From Spirochaetaceae bacterium (GTDB taxonomy: Bacteria; Spirochaetota; Spirochaetia; Treponematales; Breznakiellaceae), in assembly GCA_031256815.1 (NCBI GenBank), contig JAIRPU010000062.1, forward strand, positions 1 to 17,407: a stretch of 17,407 nt of DNA, read 5' to 3'. Within the stretch, counting starts at the first letter, position 1. Each line of letters starts with the position of its first letter. Shown piece after piece: positions 1 through 7,112 of the stretch. The notes under the pieces are model-generated. The model searched no databases. It saw only the letters and a program-made list of their open reading frames with translations, and was not told the DNA's origin. The position numbers and the translations under genes were made by a program.

Positions 1-102
1 TATCACAACTACAGACCCCATGCCGCGCTAGGTTTCTTGACTCCTGCACAGTTCCACGCTAACATCAACCTATCCATTCCGCCTCCAGCAAGTGTCCTAT
101 AG
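1..102 (+). CDS. IS3/IS481-family transposase, C-terminal fragment (5' end outside window)
   Basis: Frame 1 is open from the window edge to the TAG at 100-102 and gives 33 residues. It contains the sequence YHNYRPHAALGFLTPAQF, which matches the hallmark end of integrase-core transposases (Y-N-x-x-R-P-H-x-x-L-G-x-x-T-P-A-x-F). This motif lies just after the third catalytic acidic residue of the DDE domain, which is itself outside the window. The protein would cut and join the ends of its own element. Whether the upstream part is intact cannot be judged. The short tail after the motif, rich in proline, is not informative. The assignment to IS3 rather than IS481 is not resolved by this fragment. 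Confidence 0.8.
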   Translation, partial: YHNYRPHAALGFLTPAQFHANINLSIPPPASVL

Positions 103-130
103 GTAGTGATAATGTACAGCTAACTTGACA
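1..130 (+). mobile_element. Right end of an IS3/IS481-type insertion sequence
   Basis: The first 102 bases encode the C-terminal end of a DDE (rve-type) transposase. The following 28 bases end in TTGACA at 125-130. Read inward from 130 on the minus strand, the terminus is TGTCAAGTTAGCTGTACA. Elements of the IS3 and IS481 families normally begin with TG and end with CA, so position 130 is the likely boundary. The left end lies outside the window, so neither the inverted-repeat match nor a target-site duplication can be checked, and the exact edge is an inference. Confidence 0.65.
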
Positions 131-153
131 TTTAATACTTGCGCCGTTAGTTT
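125..153 (+). promoter_or_regulatory. Possible hybrid promoter with its -35 box in the IS end
   Basis: A consensus -35 box, TTGACA (125-130), is formed by the last six bases of the insertion sequence. A weak -10 candidate, TAGTTT (148-153, 3 of 6 matches), lies 17 bp downstream in flanking DNA, and the ATG of the DUF364 gene follows after 6 nt. Outward-facing -35 boxes at IS ends are well known to activate neighbouring genes. The poor -10 makes activity uncertain. Confidence 0.35.
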
Positions 154-159
154 TTAATT

Positions 160-921
160 ATGTGGGAAATTTACGACACCCTTATTGAAGGCATTCCGGA
201 AACAATTACAGTTGAAGAAAGCGTTCTTGGCGACCATTGGGCGGCGCTGCGTTCCAGTGAAGACGGCGCGGGGCTTGGAATGCGTTATAATATAACAACA
301 ATTAATTCAGATTTGCCGGAAGATTTGCGCGGTATAAAACTTTGCCGGCTTGCGCGCGCCGCAAAATCCTGGAATTTTATTGAAGCGGCGTTTGGGGTTG
401 CCGCGATAAACTCATACTATAATCATCATGAACGGGCAAAAAAACTTGGCATCGATATTTCGGCTTCAAGCAGAGCCAATGAAGCGTTTTTAAAATACCG
501 CGATATGCTTACCGGAAAAAATGTCGCTGTTGTCGGGCATTTCCCTTATCTTGAAAACTTGCTTAAACCGGTTTGTAATCTTTCAATTATTGAACGCCAG
601 CCGCAGGAAGGCGACTATCCCGACACGGCCTCTGAATATCTGCTTCCTTTACAGGATTATGTGTTTATAACGGGTTCAACTTTGGTAAACAAGACGCTGC
701 CGCGCCTTTTACAAATCTGCGCCAAAAGGCGCGTTGTGCTTGTAGGCCCAAGCACTCCGCTTGCTCCGGCGCTCTTCAATTTTGGCATATACGACCTTTC
801 CGGTTTTGTTGTGCGGGACAGGCCGGCTCTTTTATCCGCTATAAGAGAACCGGCAAATGACGGAAACTACGGCCGCCATTTTGAAGCCGGCGTTATGGTA
901 AACTTCAAAGCGGACTCCTAA
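160..921 (+). CDS. DUF4213/DUF364 (putative heavy-metal chelation) protein
   Basis: This 253-residue protein matches the DUF4213 plus DUF364 architecture. An N-terminal small domain starts with WEIYDTLIEGIPE, and a Rossmann-like C-terminal domain carries VAVVGHFPY (122-130), GDYPDTASEY (151-160) and VVLVGPSTPLAP (192-203). Family members are cytosolic, and a role in metal or metal-chelate handling has been proposed from structure and gene context; no reaction is established. The first codon is taken as the start because the family typically begins at this point and a stop lies in frame at 148-150. No Shine-Dalgarno sequence precedes it. An insertion sequence ends about 30 bp upstream, so any native upstream promoter or operon partner is separated from the gene. 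The gene is convergent with the HD-domain gene. Confidence 0.85.
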   Translation: MWEIYDTLIEGIPETITVEESVLGDHWAALRSSEDGAGLGMRYNITTINSDLPEDLRGIKLCRLARAAKSWNFIEAAFGVAAINSYYNHHERAKKLGIDISASSRANEAFLKYRDMLTGKNVAVVGHFPYLENLLKPVCNLSIIERQPQEGDYPDTASEYLLPLQDYVFITGSTLVNKTLPRLLQICAKRRVVLVGPSTPLAPALFNFGIYDLSGFVVRDRPALLSAIREPANDGNYGRHFEAGVMVNFKADS

Positions 922-1001
922 AGCAGCGCACAGTTTTCAATCTGATTTTGTTGCGCCGACGAATTTTTAAAGAGGCCGTGTACTGAATTTTGGGTTCAGA
1001 G

Positions 1002-2282
1002 TTAAGCTTCGCGTTCAACATATACGCGCACTATTCTAAGTGTTTTTACAAAAGAAGCTACCGTTGCCGATTTAAAAAAGCTTGAACTTTCTCCAAAAGG
1101 TAGGTTTTCGTCTCTAACAAACAGGTTCGTTTCAAAGTTAGTGCGTTCTGGTACGTCAATTATAACCTGGCTTGCGTTGATTTTTCGTCCTGTTTCGCAA
1201 GAAAACTCCTTTGCAAACGCCTCTTCATATTCGCCGCGTTTGGTAATTGTCTCGAAAGCAGAATGTTTTTCGCTGTTAAAAGGTTCTTCCCGGACGGCCG
1301 TGTATAAAAGGCCCTGCCTTACACGCTCTCCCAATAAAAAAAGCGGGTGCTTTCGTGAGGCAAGAAGCGAAAAAAGCCCATAATCATCAAGTCCGTAAAG
1401 CTCTTCTGCTTTTAAAACACCGTCACTGAATCCGGCAAAGAGCGCTTTTTTTATCATTGCCGTTGCCGCCCGCACAGAACGGTGCCAGTAAACAGAACGG
1501 TACATCAAATATTTTGAAAACAAAAGCGATTCAACACCGGCAATTCCCCGCGAATCAATCTCTACACCGCGTTCAGGATGCGGATAGAGTATCGAAATAA
1601 TATAATCTACATCCTGTGAACCATAGGGCACACCGCAATAGCGCGCGTCTCTGTTAAGATAGTCAAGTTTATCCGGGTCGAGAGCGCCGGAAAGCAGAGC
1701 GCGATAAAACTTTAATTCGGAGTTAAAGTTACAATTTGAAGAAGGGCCGGAGTCTGAACAAATCTGCCCGCTGTTTTTGTCAAAGTTTGCTTGCGCGCTT
1801 TCGCCCATGACTATTGCCGCGGCAAGCTCAGGGTCGGCACCTGTTTTGGCAACCATGCTTTTAAGCGGCTCAGTTAAAATAAGCCTGGCTCCAAGCGTCT
1901 CGTGTTCGCTTAATGGCAGCTCTTTTAAACTGTGCGCATAAGGAAAGTGACCTATATCGTGCAATAGTGCCGCGCAAAGCATGGAACGCAAACCGCAGGC
2001 GCTTGTCCAGTTTGCCGCGCCGCGTCCGGCAAGTGTAGTTAGCAATCTTCGTGTAAGATGATAGACGCCAAGACTGTGCGCGGCGCGTGTGTGAGTAGCG
2101 CCTGGATAGCAGAGGCTTGCCGGGCCAAGCTGCGCTATGCGGTAAAGCCGCATAAAAGCCTGCGTCCTGGTAAGCGCTTCGAGTTCAGGTGTAAGATAGA
2201 TATGCCCCCAGACCGCATCGCGCACAGGTTCCGTAAAGTTTTGTGTTAGCGCGGCTTCAGGGCAGCTGTTATTCGCTTTCAA
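1002..2282 (-). CDS. HD-domain phosphohydrolase (COG1078-like, dNTPase-related)
   Basis: This 426-residue cytosolic protein belongs to the HD superfamily, close to the COG1078/dGTPase-like group. The metal-binding signature is complete: H69 (in THTRAAHSLGV), H108-D109 (in LLHDIGHFPYAHS), H127 (in SEHE) and D207 (in DPDKLDYLNRDA). The start EPVRDAVWGHIYLTPE is also typical. Relatives hydrolyse nucleotide or nucleoside triphosphates, but the substrate of this branch is mostly unknown. The start codon is TTG; a TAA lies two codons upstream and the next methionine (residue 44) would remove conserved sequence, so TTG is the best choice. No clear Shine-Dalgarno sequence is seen. Residues about 161-189 form a low-complexity insert rich in Ser and Asn. 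The gene has its own promoter candidate, separate from the bio genes. Confidence 0.85.
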   Translation of the reverse strand: MKANNSCPEAALTQNFTEPVRDAVWGHIYLTPELEALTRTQAFMRLYRIAQLGPASLCYPGATHTRAAHSLGVYHLTRRLLTTLAGRGAANWTSACGLRSMLCAALLHDIGHFPYAHSLKELPLSEHETLGARLILTEPLKSMVAKTGADPELAAAIVMGESAQANFDKNSGQICSDSGPSSNCNFNSELKFYRALLSGALDPDKLDYLNRDARYCGVPYGSQDVDYIISILYPHPERGVEIDSRGIAGVESLLFSKYLMYRSVYWHRSVRAATAMIKKALFAGFSDGVLKAEELYGLDDYGLFSLLASRKHPLFLLGERVRQGLLYTAVREEPFNSEKHSAFETITKRGEYEEAFAKEFSCETGRKINASQVIIDVPERTNFETNLFVRDENLPFGESSSFFKSATVASFVKTLRIVRVYVEREA

Positions 2283-2304
2283 TTTTTATTGTTTCTAACG
2301 TTTT

Positions 2305-2333
2305 ATTCTAGCAGGATAAGCCGCCGGCTACAA
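2305..2333 (-). promoter_or_regulatory. Candidate promoter of the HD-domain gene
   Basis: On the minus strand, TTGTAG (2333-2328) is followed after 17 bp by TAGAAT (2310-2305, 5 of 6 matches to TATAAT). Transcription would start near 2298 and leave a leader of about 16 nt before the TTG start. The -35 box is weak (only TTG matches), so support rests mainly on the -10 box and the spacing. Confidence 0.4.
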
Positions 2334-2366
2334 TCCAGATGTCCGCGCCGCCGCCGTCCGCGCCCG

Positions 2367-2406
2367 CTGCGCGGCGCAGTTGACCGCGCATAAGCGTCTT
2401 GCGCGG
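2367..2406. repeat. GC-rich paired hairpins between bioN and the HD gene
   Basis: Two adjoining inverted repeats lie in a very GC-rich intergenic stretch. CTGCGC/GCGCAG (2367-2379) is a near-perfect palindrome with a one-base centre. CCGCGCA (2384-2390) pairs with TGCGCGG (2400-2406) over 7 bp with a 9-nt loop. The second lies just beyond the bioN stop and could end bio transcription, but no T-run follows on the minus strand. The surrounding 2341-2366 is C/G-rich without clear structure. Confidence 0.5.
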
Positions 2407-2414
2407 CGTTTCGT

Positions 2415-3056
2415 TTAAGGCTGCCGGAGTTTTGCCGGGCTGCCGCCGTTTTTGCCCTGCCCCGGCAAAAGCCCCCGCGCCGCCATTGCGCGCCCTTTTA
2501 TGCTTGCCCTGTAAAAAGATATTGAGATAAACGCAAAAAGCAGATGCTTTGCCGCAAAAATATTTTTTTTACACCCGCGCGACTTCCACGCGCGGCAAAT
2601 CGCTTCCCATAACGAAAAAAGTTCGGGGATAAAAGAAATAGTCAGCGCAAGATTTACAGAAACATACCCCGATGGATCCAGGCGCGAAAGTGTTTCTTTT
2701 ATTTCTATTGAGCTTGTCGTACGGAACACAAGCGCCGCGCATTGCATTATCAAAAACAATCGCGCCGTGTATAAAAAAAATGAACGCTCCGGAATAAAAT
2801 TTAAATTCAATATGAGCTGCGCGGCATATAAAATAAAAGCATAATATAATGCGGCTTTAATGTCGGCAAAAAATTCAGCGGGCGTCCAGCCGCAAAAAAA
2901 AGCCAGCGCCATAAAAAAAATTATAAGCGCCGCAATAATTGTTAAAGATAGCTTAAAAAAAATTACAGCGGACGCAAAAAGAAAAATAAGTTTTATAAAA
3001 CATGGAATGGAGCGTAAAAAACGCGCATTAATTTTATATTGCAGTCCTACAGCCAT
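2415..3056 (-). CDS. bioN: ECF transporter transmembrane subunit (EcfT/BioN-like)
   Basis: This is a hydrophobic membrane protein of 213 residues with about five membrane segments. It carries the two EcfT coupling motifs in its last third: AWKSRG (156-161) and RAMAARG (189-195). In this family these Ala-Arg-Gly helices dock onto the ATPase subunits. With BioM and BioY it would form an energy-coupling-factor importer in the cytoplasmic membrane. The open frame extends to 3107, but the ATG at 3054-3056 is preferred: it overlaps the bioM stop by only 10 nt, has AGAAGA-like purines upstream, and begins MAVGLQYKINARF, as expected before the first helix. The overlap suggests translational coupling with bioM. 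The tail (GKNGGSPAKLRQP) is polar and probably disordered. Confidence 0.8.
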   Translation of the reverse strand: MAVGLQYKINARFLRSIPCFIKLIFLFASAVIFFKLSLTIIAALIIFFMALAFFCGWTPAEFFADIKAALYYAFILYAAQLILNLNFIPERSFFLYTARLFLIMQCAALVFRTTSSIEIKETLSRLDPSGYVSVNLALTISFIPELFSLWEAICRAWKSRGCKKNIFAAKHLLFAFISISFYRASIKGRAMAARGLLPGQGKNGGSPAKLRQP

Positions 3057-3778
3057 ATAAGTTCTTCTTTTGTTTTTGCAATATTCAAAGGATGATGAAT
3101 ACCCCACACGGCCAGGTCTTTTTTAAGCCCTTCTTCCGCGCTGCCGCAAAAAACTATTCGCCCCTTATGTAACACCACAAACTTATCGGCAAAGCCCAAA
3201 CATTTTTCCAGTTCGTGTGTTAAAATAATAATTGTTTTTTTTGCGGAAGCGCGAAGTTCTTTTATAAGAAAATTTACCTGCCGCACCCCGCCATAATCCA
3301 GATTGGCATAAGGTTCATCAAAAATGATAATGCCTGAGTTCATGGCAAGTACGCCGGCAAGGGCCAGCCTGCGCTTTTCGCCGCCGGAAAGAAACCGCGC
3401 CGGAAAATCGGCTTTATCTGTTAAACCTGTATCTTTTAACACGGTGGAAGTTATAAGAGCCGCTTCCTGTTTCGATTTTTTTTGCGCCCTTATTCCAATC
3501 GCTATGTCTTCGCGCGCGGTTTCACCGATAATCTGACTATCCGCCTCCTGAAAAACAAGCCCCACATTTTGATTTACCTCTATGCTGCCGGAACTTTGAA
3601 CCTCCAGATTTGCTATAATTGACATTAAAACGGTTTTGCCGGAGCCGTTTTCGCCGGAAATTACAGTTAAAGAGTTTTTTTCAATTTCAAGATTTATATC
3701 GCTAAGCGCGTGGAAGCGTCCGTTTTCTATGCCAAAACTCTTGCAAATATTGGTCAGTTTAATTGCCGCGCAATCCAT
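3047..3778 (-). CDS. bioM: ECF transporter ATP-binding subunit (EcfA/BioM-like)
   Basis: This 243-residue ABC ATPase powers vitamin import together with the EcfT subunit. All nucleotide-binding motifs are present: Walker A GENGSGKT (42-49), Q-loop Q77, signature LSGGE (130-134), Walker B IIIFDEP (150-156) and the switch histidine H188 in LTHE. The order bioY, bioM, bioN and the short gaps (5 bp after bioY, overlap with bioN) indicate one transcription unit. Only one ATPase gene is present, as is usual for dedicated biotin systems where it works as a homodimer; group II ECF modules usually have two. The ATG follows the bioY stop, and a GGATGA stretch overlapping that stop may act as its ribosome-binding site. 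Confidence 0.88.
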   Translation of the reverse strand: MDCAAIKLTNICKSFGIENGRFHALSDINLEIEKNSLTVISGENGSGKTVLMSIIANLEVQSSGSIEVNQNVGLVFQEADSQIIGETAREDIAIGIRAQKKSKQEAALITSTVLKDTGLTDKADFPARFLSGGEKRRLALAGVLAMNSGIIIFDEPYANLDYGGVRQVNFLIKELRASAKKTIIILTHELEKCLGFADKFVVLHKGRIVFCGSAEEGLKKDLAVWGIHHPLNIAKTKEELIWL

Positions 3779-3783
3779 GCGGT

Positions 3784-4410
3784 TTATTCATCCGGGCAAA
3801 TATAACGCGCCGCAACAGGACGCAGCGCAAGCGTAAGCGGCAGGGCTATAATAAACTTTATAATAAATCCCGGAATAAAGGGCAAAAGGCCTGTGCTTAT
3901 TGCCGCAGGCAAAGTATCAAAAAAATTAGAGGGAATATTCTTATTTAGATTTGTAATCATTATTGTACGCGTAAGCCATGCAAGACCCGCTATGTAAATC
4001 ATAACATTACCGGCAAACAGGGCAAGCGCTGTTCGCAGTACACGCCAAAAACTGCGCCGTTCGTACTGTCGCGGCGCTCCAAGCAAAAGCCCGCAGACAA
4101 GCGCGCCCAGAAAATATCCGGCCAAAAAACCGCCCGTCGGGCCAAAAAACCGCGCAATTCCGCCTGTTCCGCCGGAAAACACGGGAAGCCCCAATGCACC
4201 GCAAATTAAGAACAGCAGCACCGCCGCCGCGCCCCGCAAAGGCCCAAGCACCGCACCGGCAAGTATGGCTATTATATTCTGCATAACAATAGGAACCCCA
4301 AGCGGGCCCGCCGGAATTGCTACAATACAAGTTACAGAAATTAATGCCGCAAACAGCGCCGTAAATACAACGCTGTTTCGCAATACAGCAGGAGAAACGT
4401 TTTTATTCAA
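3784..4410 (-). CDS. bioY: BioY-family substrate-binding (S) component
   Basis: This 208-residue membrane protein with about six hydrophobic segments matches BioY, the biotin-capturing S component of ECF transporters. Diagnostic motifs are LGLPVFSGGTGG (73-84) and FFGPTGGFLAGY (88-99). It sits directly upstream of the ATPase and EcfT genes, which supports a complete biotin importer. One residue is unusual: the C-terminal motif usually reads P-G-D-x-x-K, and here it is PGFIIK (170-175), so the Asp said to contact biotin is Phe172 while Lys175 remains. The start is TTG with a GGTGGA stretch upstream at suitable spacing. It follows glgC on the same strand after 75 bp, so cotranscription is possible. 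No BirA-type operator was recognised in that gap. Confidence 0.85.
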   Translation of the reverse strand: MNKNVSPAVLRNSVVFTALFAALISVTCIVAIPAGPLGVPIVMQNIIAILAGAVLGPLRGAAAVLLFLICGALGLPVFSGGTGGIARFFGPTGGFLAGYFLGALVCGLLLGAPRQYERRSFWRVLRTALALFAGNVMIYIAGLAWLTRTIMITNLNKNIPSNFFDTLPAAISTGLLPFIPGFIIKFIIALPLTLALRPVAARYICPDE

Positions 4411-4485
4411 AAAAGTCCACCGTCAAAAGCAAATTAATCAAAAACAAACTCCACTTACCAAACATAAATCTAAAGCGCAAATACG

Positions 4486-5754
4486 CTAAATAACAGACCC
4501 TGGAAACAATATTGAATCTTTTGGCACAACTATAATTCCATCAACAATATGATAGTTTTTGTAGTCGCCGTCTGTACGGTTTATTGCGTCAATTCCTATT
4601 CGGCAGCCTTCTCCAATACGGGCATTTTTGTCAATAATGGCGCATTTTATTATTGCGCCCTTGCCAATGCCAATATTTGGAATGCGCGCTATGTCGTTTT
4701 CGACTTTCTGCCTGTCGCTTTCATAATAGTCAGCGCCCATACAAACCACACCGTTAAGGCTTGCTCCGCTTTCTATAATAGTGCGTACGCCGACTATGGC
4801 GTTGGTAATTGAAGCGTTTGTAATAATGCAGCCTTCGGCAGCGAGAGACTGATTCATCGTACTAAAATTCATTTTTGAAGGCGGAAGGTTGTACATTTGT
4901 GTAAAAATCGGGCGTTTTTCGTCATAAATATCGAATTGAGGACTAATATCGGCAAGATTAAGATTTGCCTCGAAAAATGACTTTATTGTTCCAATATCCT
5001 CCCAGTAGCCTTCAAATGGGTAGGCGTTTACTTTTAACATATTTATAGCCTCTGGAATAACTTCTTTACCAAAATCGGTATAAGAATTCTCCAAACAGCT
5101 TTCCATTGTTTTTGCGTTAAAAATATAAATTCCCATAGATGCTAGAAACACATCTCCTGTTTTTTTTGTTTTAATTTCCGGAGGCGCTTTCCAATCGGAA
5201 ATATCTTTTGTAGGGCCGGGTTTTTCCATAAAAGCCGTTATAGCGTTTGACTTGTTGGATTTTAATATGCCAAAACCGCTTGCCTCTTCGCGCGTGCAGG
5301 TAGTACAGGCAATGGTTATTTCCGCCTTTGAATCTATATGAGCTTTTAGCATTTCCCGAAGATCCATGCGGTAAAGCTGGTCACCCGAAAGTATAATGTA
5401 ATAGTCAGGTTTTTGCGGTCTGAAGTGAACAAAATTTTTACGAATTGCATCGGCGGTACCTTCAAACCATCCCGAATGTTCAAGCGTCTGTTCCGCCGCC
5501 AAAATTTCAACAAAGCCGCCGGAGAAATGGTCAAACACATAGGCATGAGCCAGATGCATATGCAAAGAAGCCGAATTGAACTGCGTAACAATGTAGATAT
5601 GCTTTAAACCGGCGTTTATGCAATTAGACAGCGGTATATCAATAATTCGATATTTTCCGCCAAACGGAACAGCAGGCTTGGACCTGGATTTGGTTAAAGG
5701 GAACAGCCTTGTGCCTTTTCCGCCGCCAAGAATAACAGATAATACCTCAGCCAT
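4486..5754 (-). CDS. glgC: Glucose-1-phosphate adenylyltransferase (ADP-glucose pyrophosphorylase)
   Basis: GlgC makes ADP-glucose from ATP and glucose-1-phosphate, the committed step of bacterial glycogen synthesis, in the cytosol as a tetramer. The 422 residues show the nucleotidyltransferase domain with GGGKGTRLFPLT (10-21), the fructose-bisphosphate/substrate-site segment SRSKPAVPFGGKYRIIDIP (23-41), GTADAIR (99-105), SGDQLYRMD (123-131), EKPG (177-180) and YWEDIGT (250-256). A left-handed beta-helix domain follows from about residue 300 to the C-terminus, which ends in FPGSVI. The sequence is of the cyanobacterial/plant-like type. The open frame starts at 5793, but the ATG at 5752-5754 is chosen: AAGGAG lies 8 nt upstream and the protein then begins MAEVLSVILGGG. 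No other glycogen gene is in the window. It is divergent from tyrS. Confidence 0.93.
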   Translation of the reverse strand: MAEVLSVILGGGKGTRLFPLTKSRSKPAVPFGGKYRIIDIPLSNCINAGLKHIYIVTQFNSASLHMHLAHAYVFDHFSGGFVEILAAEQTLEHSGWFEGTADAIRKNFVHFRPQKPDYYIILSGDQLYRMDLREMLKAHIDSKAEITIACTTCTREEASGFGILKSNKSNAITAFMEKPGPTKDISDWKAPPEIKTKKTGDVFLASMGIYIFNAKTMESCLENSYTDFGKEVIPEAINMLKVNAYPFEGYWEDIGTIKSFFEANLNLADISPQFDIYDEKRPIFTQMYNLPPSKMNFSTMNQSLAAEGCIITNASITNAIVGVRTIIESGASLNGVVCMGADYYESDRQKVENDIARIPNIGIGKGAIIKCAIIDKNARIGEGCRIGIDAINRTDGDYKNYHIVDGIIVVPKDSILFPGSVI

Positions 5755-5792
5755 AATTTTCTCCTTAGAACATAGTGAATATAAATATAACA

Positions 5793-5821
5793 ATAATACT
5801 TAAAGTTTGACAAGATATCAA
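5793..5821 (-). promoter_or_regulatory. Candidate glgC promoter
   Basis: On the minus strand, TTGATA (5821-5816) and TATTAT (5798-5793) are 17 bp apart. Each matches 5 of 6 consensus bases. Transcription would start near 5786, giving a leader of about 30 nt that contains the AAGGAG site. An alternative pair, TTGTCA (5813-5808) with TATATT (5789-5784), overlaps it. Both overlap the divergent tyrS promoter, so the two genes may compete for RNA polymerase. Confidence 0.5.
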
Positions 5822-5835
5822 ATTGAGCTTATACT
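5807..5835 (+). promoter_or_regulatory. Strong sigma-70-type promoter of tyrS
   Basis: TTGACA (5807-5812) is a perfect -35 box, and TATACT (5830-5835) is a 5-of-6 -10 box at the optimal 17-bp distance. The tyrS ATG begins 6 nt after the -10 box, where transcription would normally start. No Shine-Dalgarno sequence is present between promoter and ATG. A leaderless tyrS mRNA is therefore predicted. No T-box or other aminoacyl-tRNA-sensing leader fits in this gap. Confidence 0.7.
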
Positions 5836-5841
5836 TGCAAA

Positions 5842-7107
5842 ATGAATAATGTTCTGCAGGAACTTTCTTTGCGCGGGTTTGTATCGCAATGTACCGCCAT
5901 GGATGAACTTTCCAGTCTTATGGACGCGGAGCCGGTTACATTTTATGTTGGCTGCGACCCGACCGGTTCCAGTTTGCATATCGGGCACATGGTTCCATTT
6001 TTTGCCTTCAGGCATTTGCGCGCTGCCGGGCATCGTGGTATAGCGCTTATCGGAAGCGGAACGGCGCGTATAGGCGACCCTTCCGGCAAAACCGAAATGC
6101 GAAAAATGCTAAACTGTAACGAGATTGAACAAAACGCCGCATTTATACGGGAGCAGCTTGAGCGTTTTCTCGGCGGTTTTGACGGCGAAAGCGCAATATG
6201 CGCGGATAACTCCGGCTGGCTTCCACGTCTTAACTATATTGATTTTTTGCGCGAAGTAGGTGTTCATTTTTCGGTAAACAGGATGCTCAGTTTTGAAGCT
6301 TACAAAAAAAGGCTGGAAACAGGACTCTCTTTTATCGAATTTAACTATCAATTGCTTCAGAGTTATGATTTTTTTCAACTCTATAAACGCTATGGCTGCC
6401 GTTTGCAAATCGGCGGCGATGACCAGTGGGGCAACATCGTTGCCGGAATGGAACTTATAAGAAGAATGGAAAACGCGGAGGAAACTCCGGGCTCTTTTCT
6501 TGAACCATTCGGACTGACCTTTCCGCTTGTAACTACATCGGACGGCAAAAAAATGGGTAAGACGGAAAAAGGGGCGCTGTTTTTAGACCCCGCGCGCACA
6601 GCGCCTTACGATTTTTTTCAATACTGGCGTAATATAACGGACAGCGACCTGAAGCGTTTTTTGCTCATGTTTACTTTTTTGCCTGTCTCTGAATGTGAAC
6701 GGCTTGCCGGCCTTGCAAATCCAAACGAAGGCAAAGAGCGGCTTGCGTTTGAAGTTACGGCGCTTATACACGGTAAAGACGAGGCGGAAAAAGCGCTTTC
6801 CGGCGCAAAAGCGGCATTTGGCGGCGGCGGCGACATAAATGCGATGCCGGCGCAAAATCTGGAAAAAAGCAAACTTAAAGCGGGCTATAATGCTGTGGAG
6901 CTGTTTTTTGATTCAAAACTCTGTTCCACCAAGAGCGAAGCGCGGAGGCTTATTGAACAAGGCGGCGCTTTTGTTACAAAATGCGGTGTTTTAACAGCGG
7001 TAAAAAATGTTGAAGAAGTTATCTCTACCGGCGTTCTTGATGATTCCGGCGCTCTTATAATCCGCGCCGGAAAAAAACGCTTTTGCCGCGTGTTTTTTGT
7101 TGAGTAA
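5842..7107 (+). CDS. tyrS: Tyrosyl-tRNA synthetase
   Basis: This cytosolic class I synthetase joins tyrosine to tRNA-Tyr using ATP. The 421 residues have the expected length and order. The Rossmann fold carries GCDPTGSSLHIGHM (37-50, containing HIGH), the tyrosine-site segment YQLLQSYD (169-176), GGDDQWGN (191-198), and the KMSKS-type loop KMGKT (237-241). A C-terminal S4 RNA-binding domain (about 355-415) follows, with the pattern STKSEARRLIEQGG. No key residue is missing. The ATG at 5842 is preceded by GCAAA with no Shine-Dalgarno sequence but lies just after a strong promoter. A putative lipoprotein gene follows after 5 bp and then trmB, so the three genes probably form one transcript. Confidence 0.95.
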   Translation: MNNVLQELSLRGFVSQCTAMDELSSLMDAEPVTFYVGCDPTGSSLHIGHMVPFFAFRHLRAAGHRGIALIGSGTARIGDPSGKTEMRKMLNCNEIEQNAAFIREQLERFLGGFDGESAICADNSGWLPRLNYIDFLREVGVHFSVNRMLSFEAYKKRLETGLSFIEFNYQLLQSYDFFQLYKRYGCRLQIGGDDQWGNIVAGMELIRRMENAEETPGSFLEPFGLTFPLVTTSDGKKMGKTEKGALFLDPARTAPYDFFQYWRNITDSDLKRFLLMFTFLPVSECERLAGLANPNEGKERLAFEVTALIHGKDEAEKALSGAKAAFGGGGDINAMPAQNLEKSKLKAGYNAVELFFDSKLCSTKSEARRLIEQGGAFVTKCGVLTAVKNVEEVISTGVLDDSGALIIRAGKKRFCRVFFVE

Positions 7108-7112
7108 TAATT

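Noticed and set aside
983..999. Hairpin CTGAA/TTCAG as a terminator between the convergent DUF364 and HD genes
   Set aside because: The stem is only 5 bp, AT-rich, with a 7-nt loop and no T-run on either strand.
4411..4485. Biotin operator or riboswitch upstream of bioY
   Set aside because: The 75-bp gap has no convincing palindrome or BirA-type site and no strong promoter. Cotranscription with glgC is possible.
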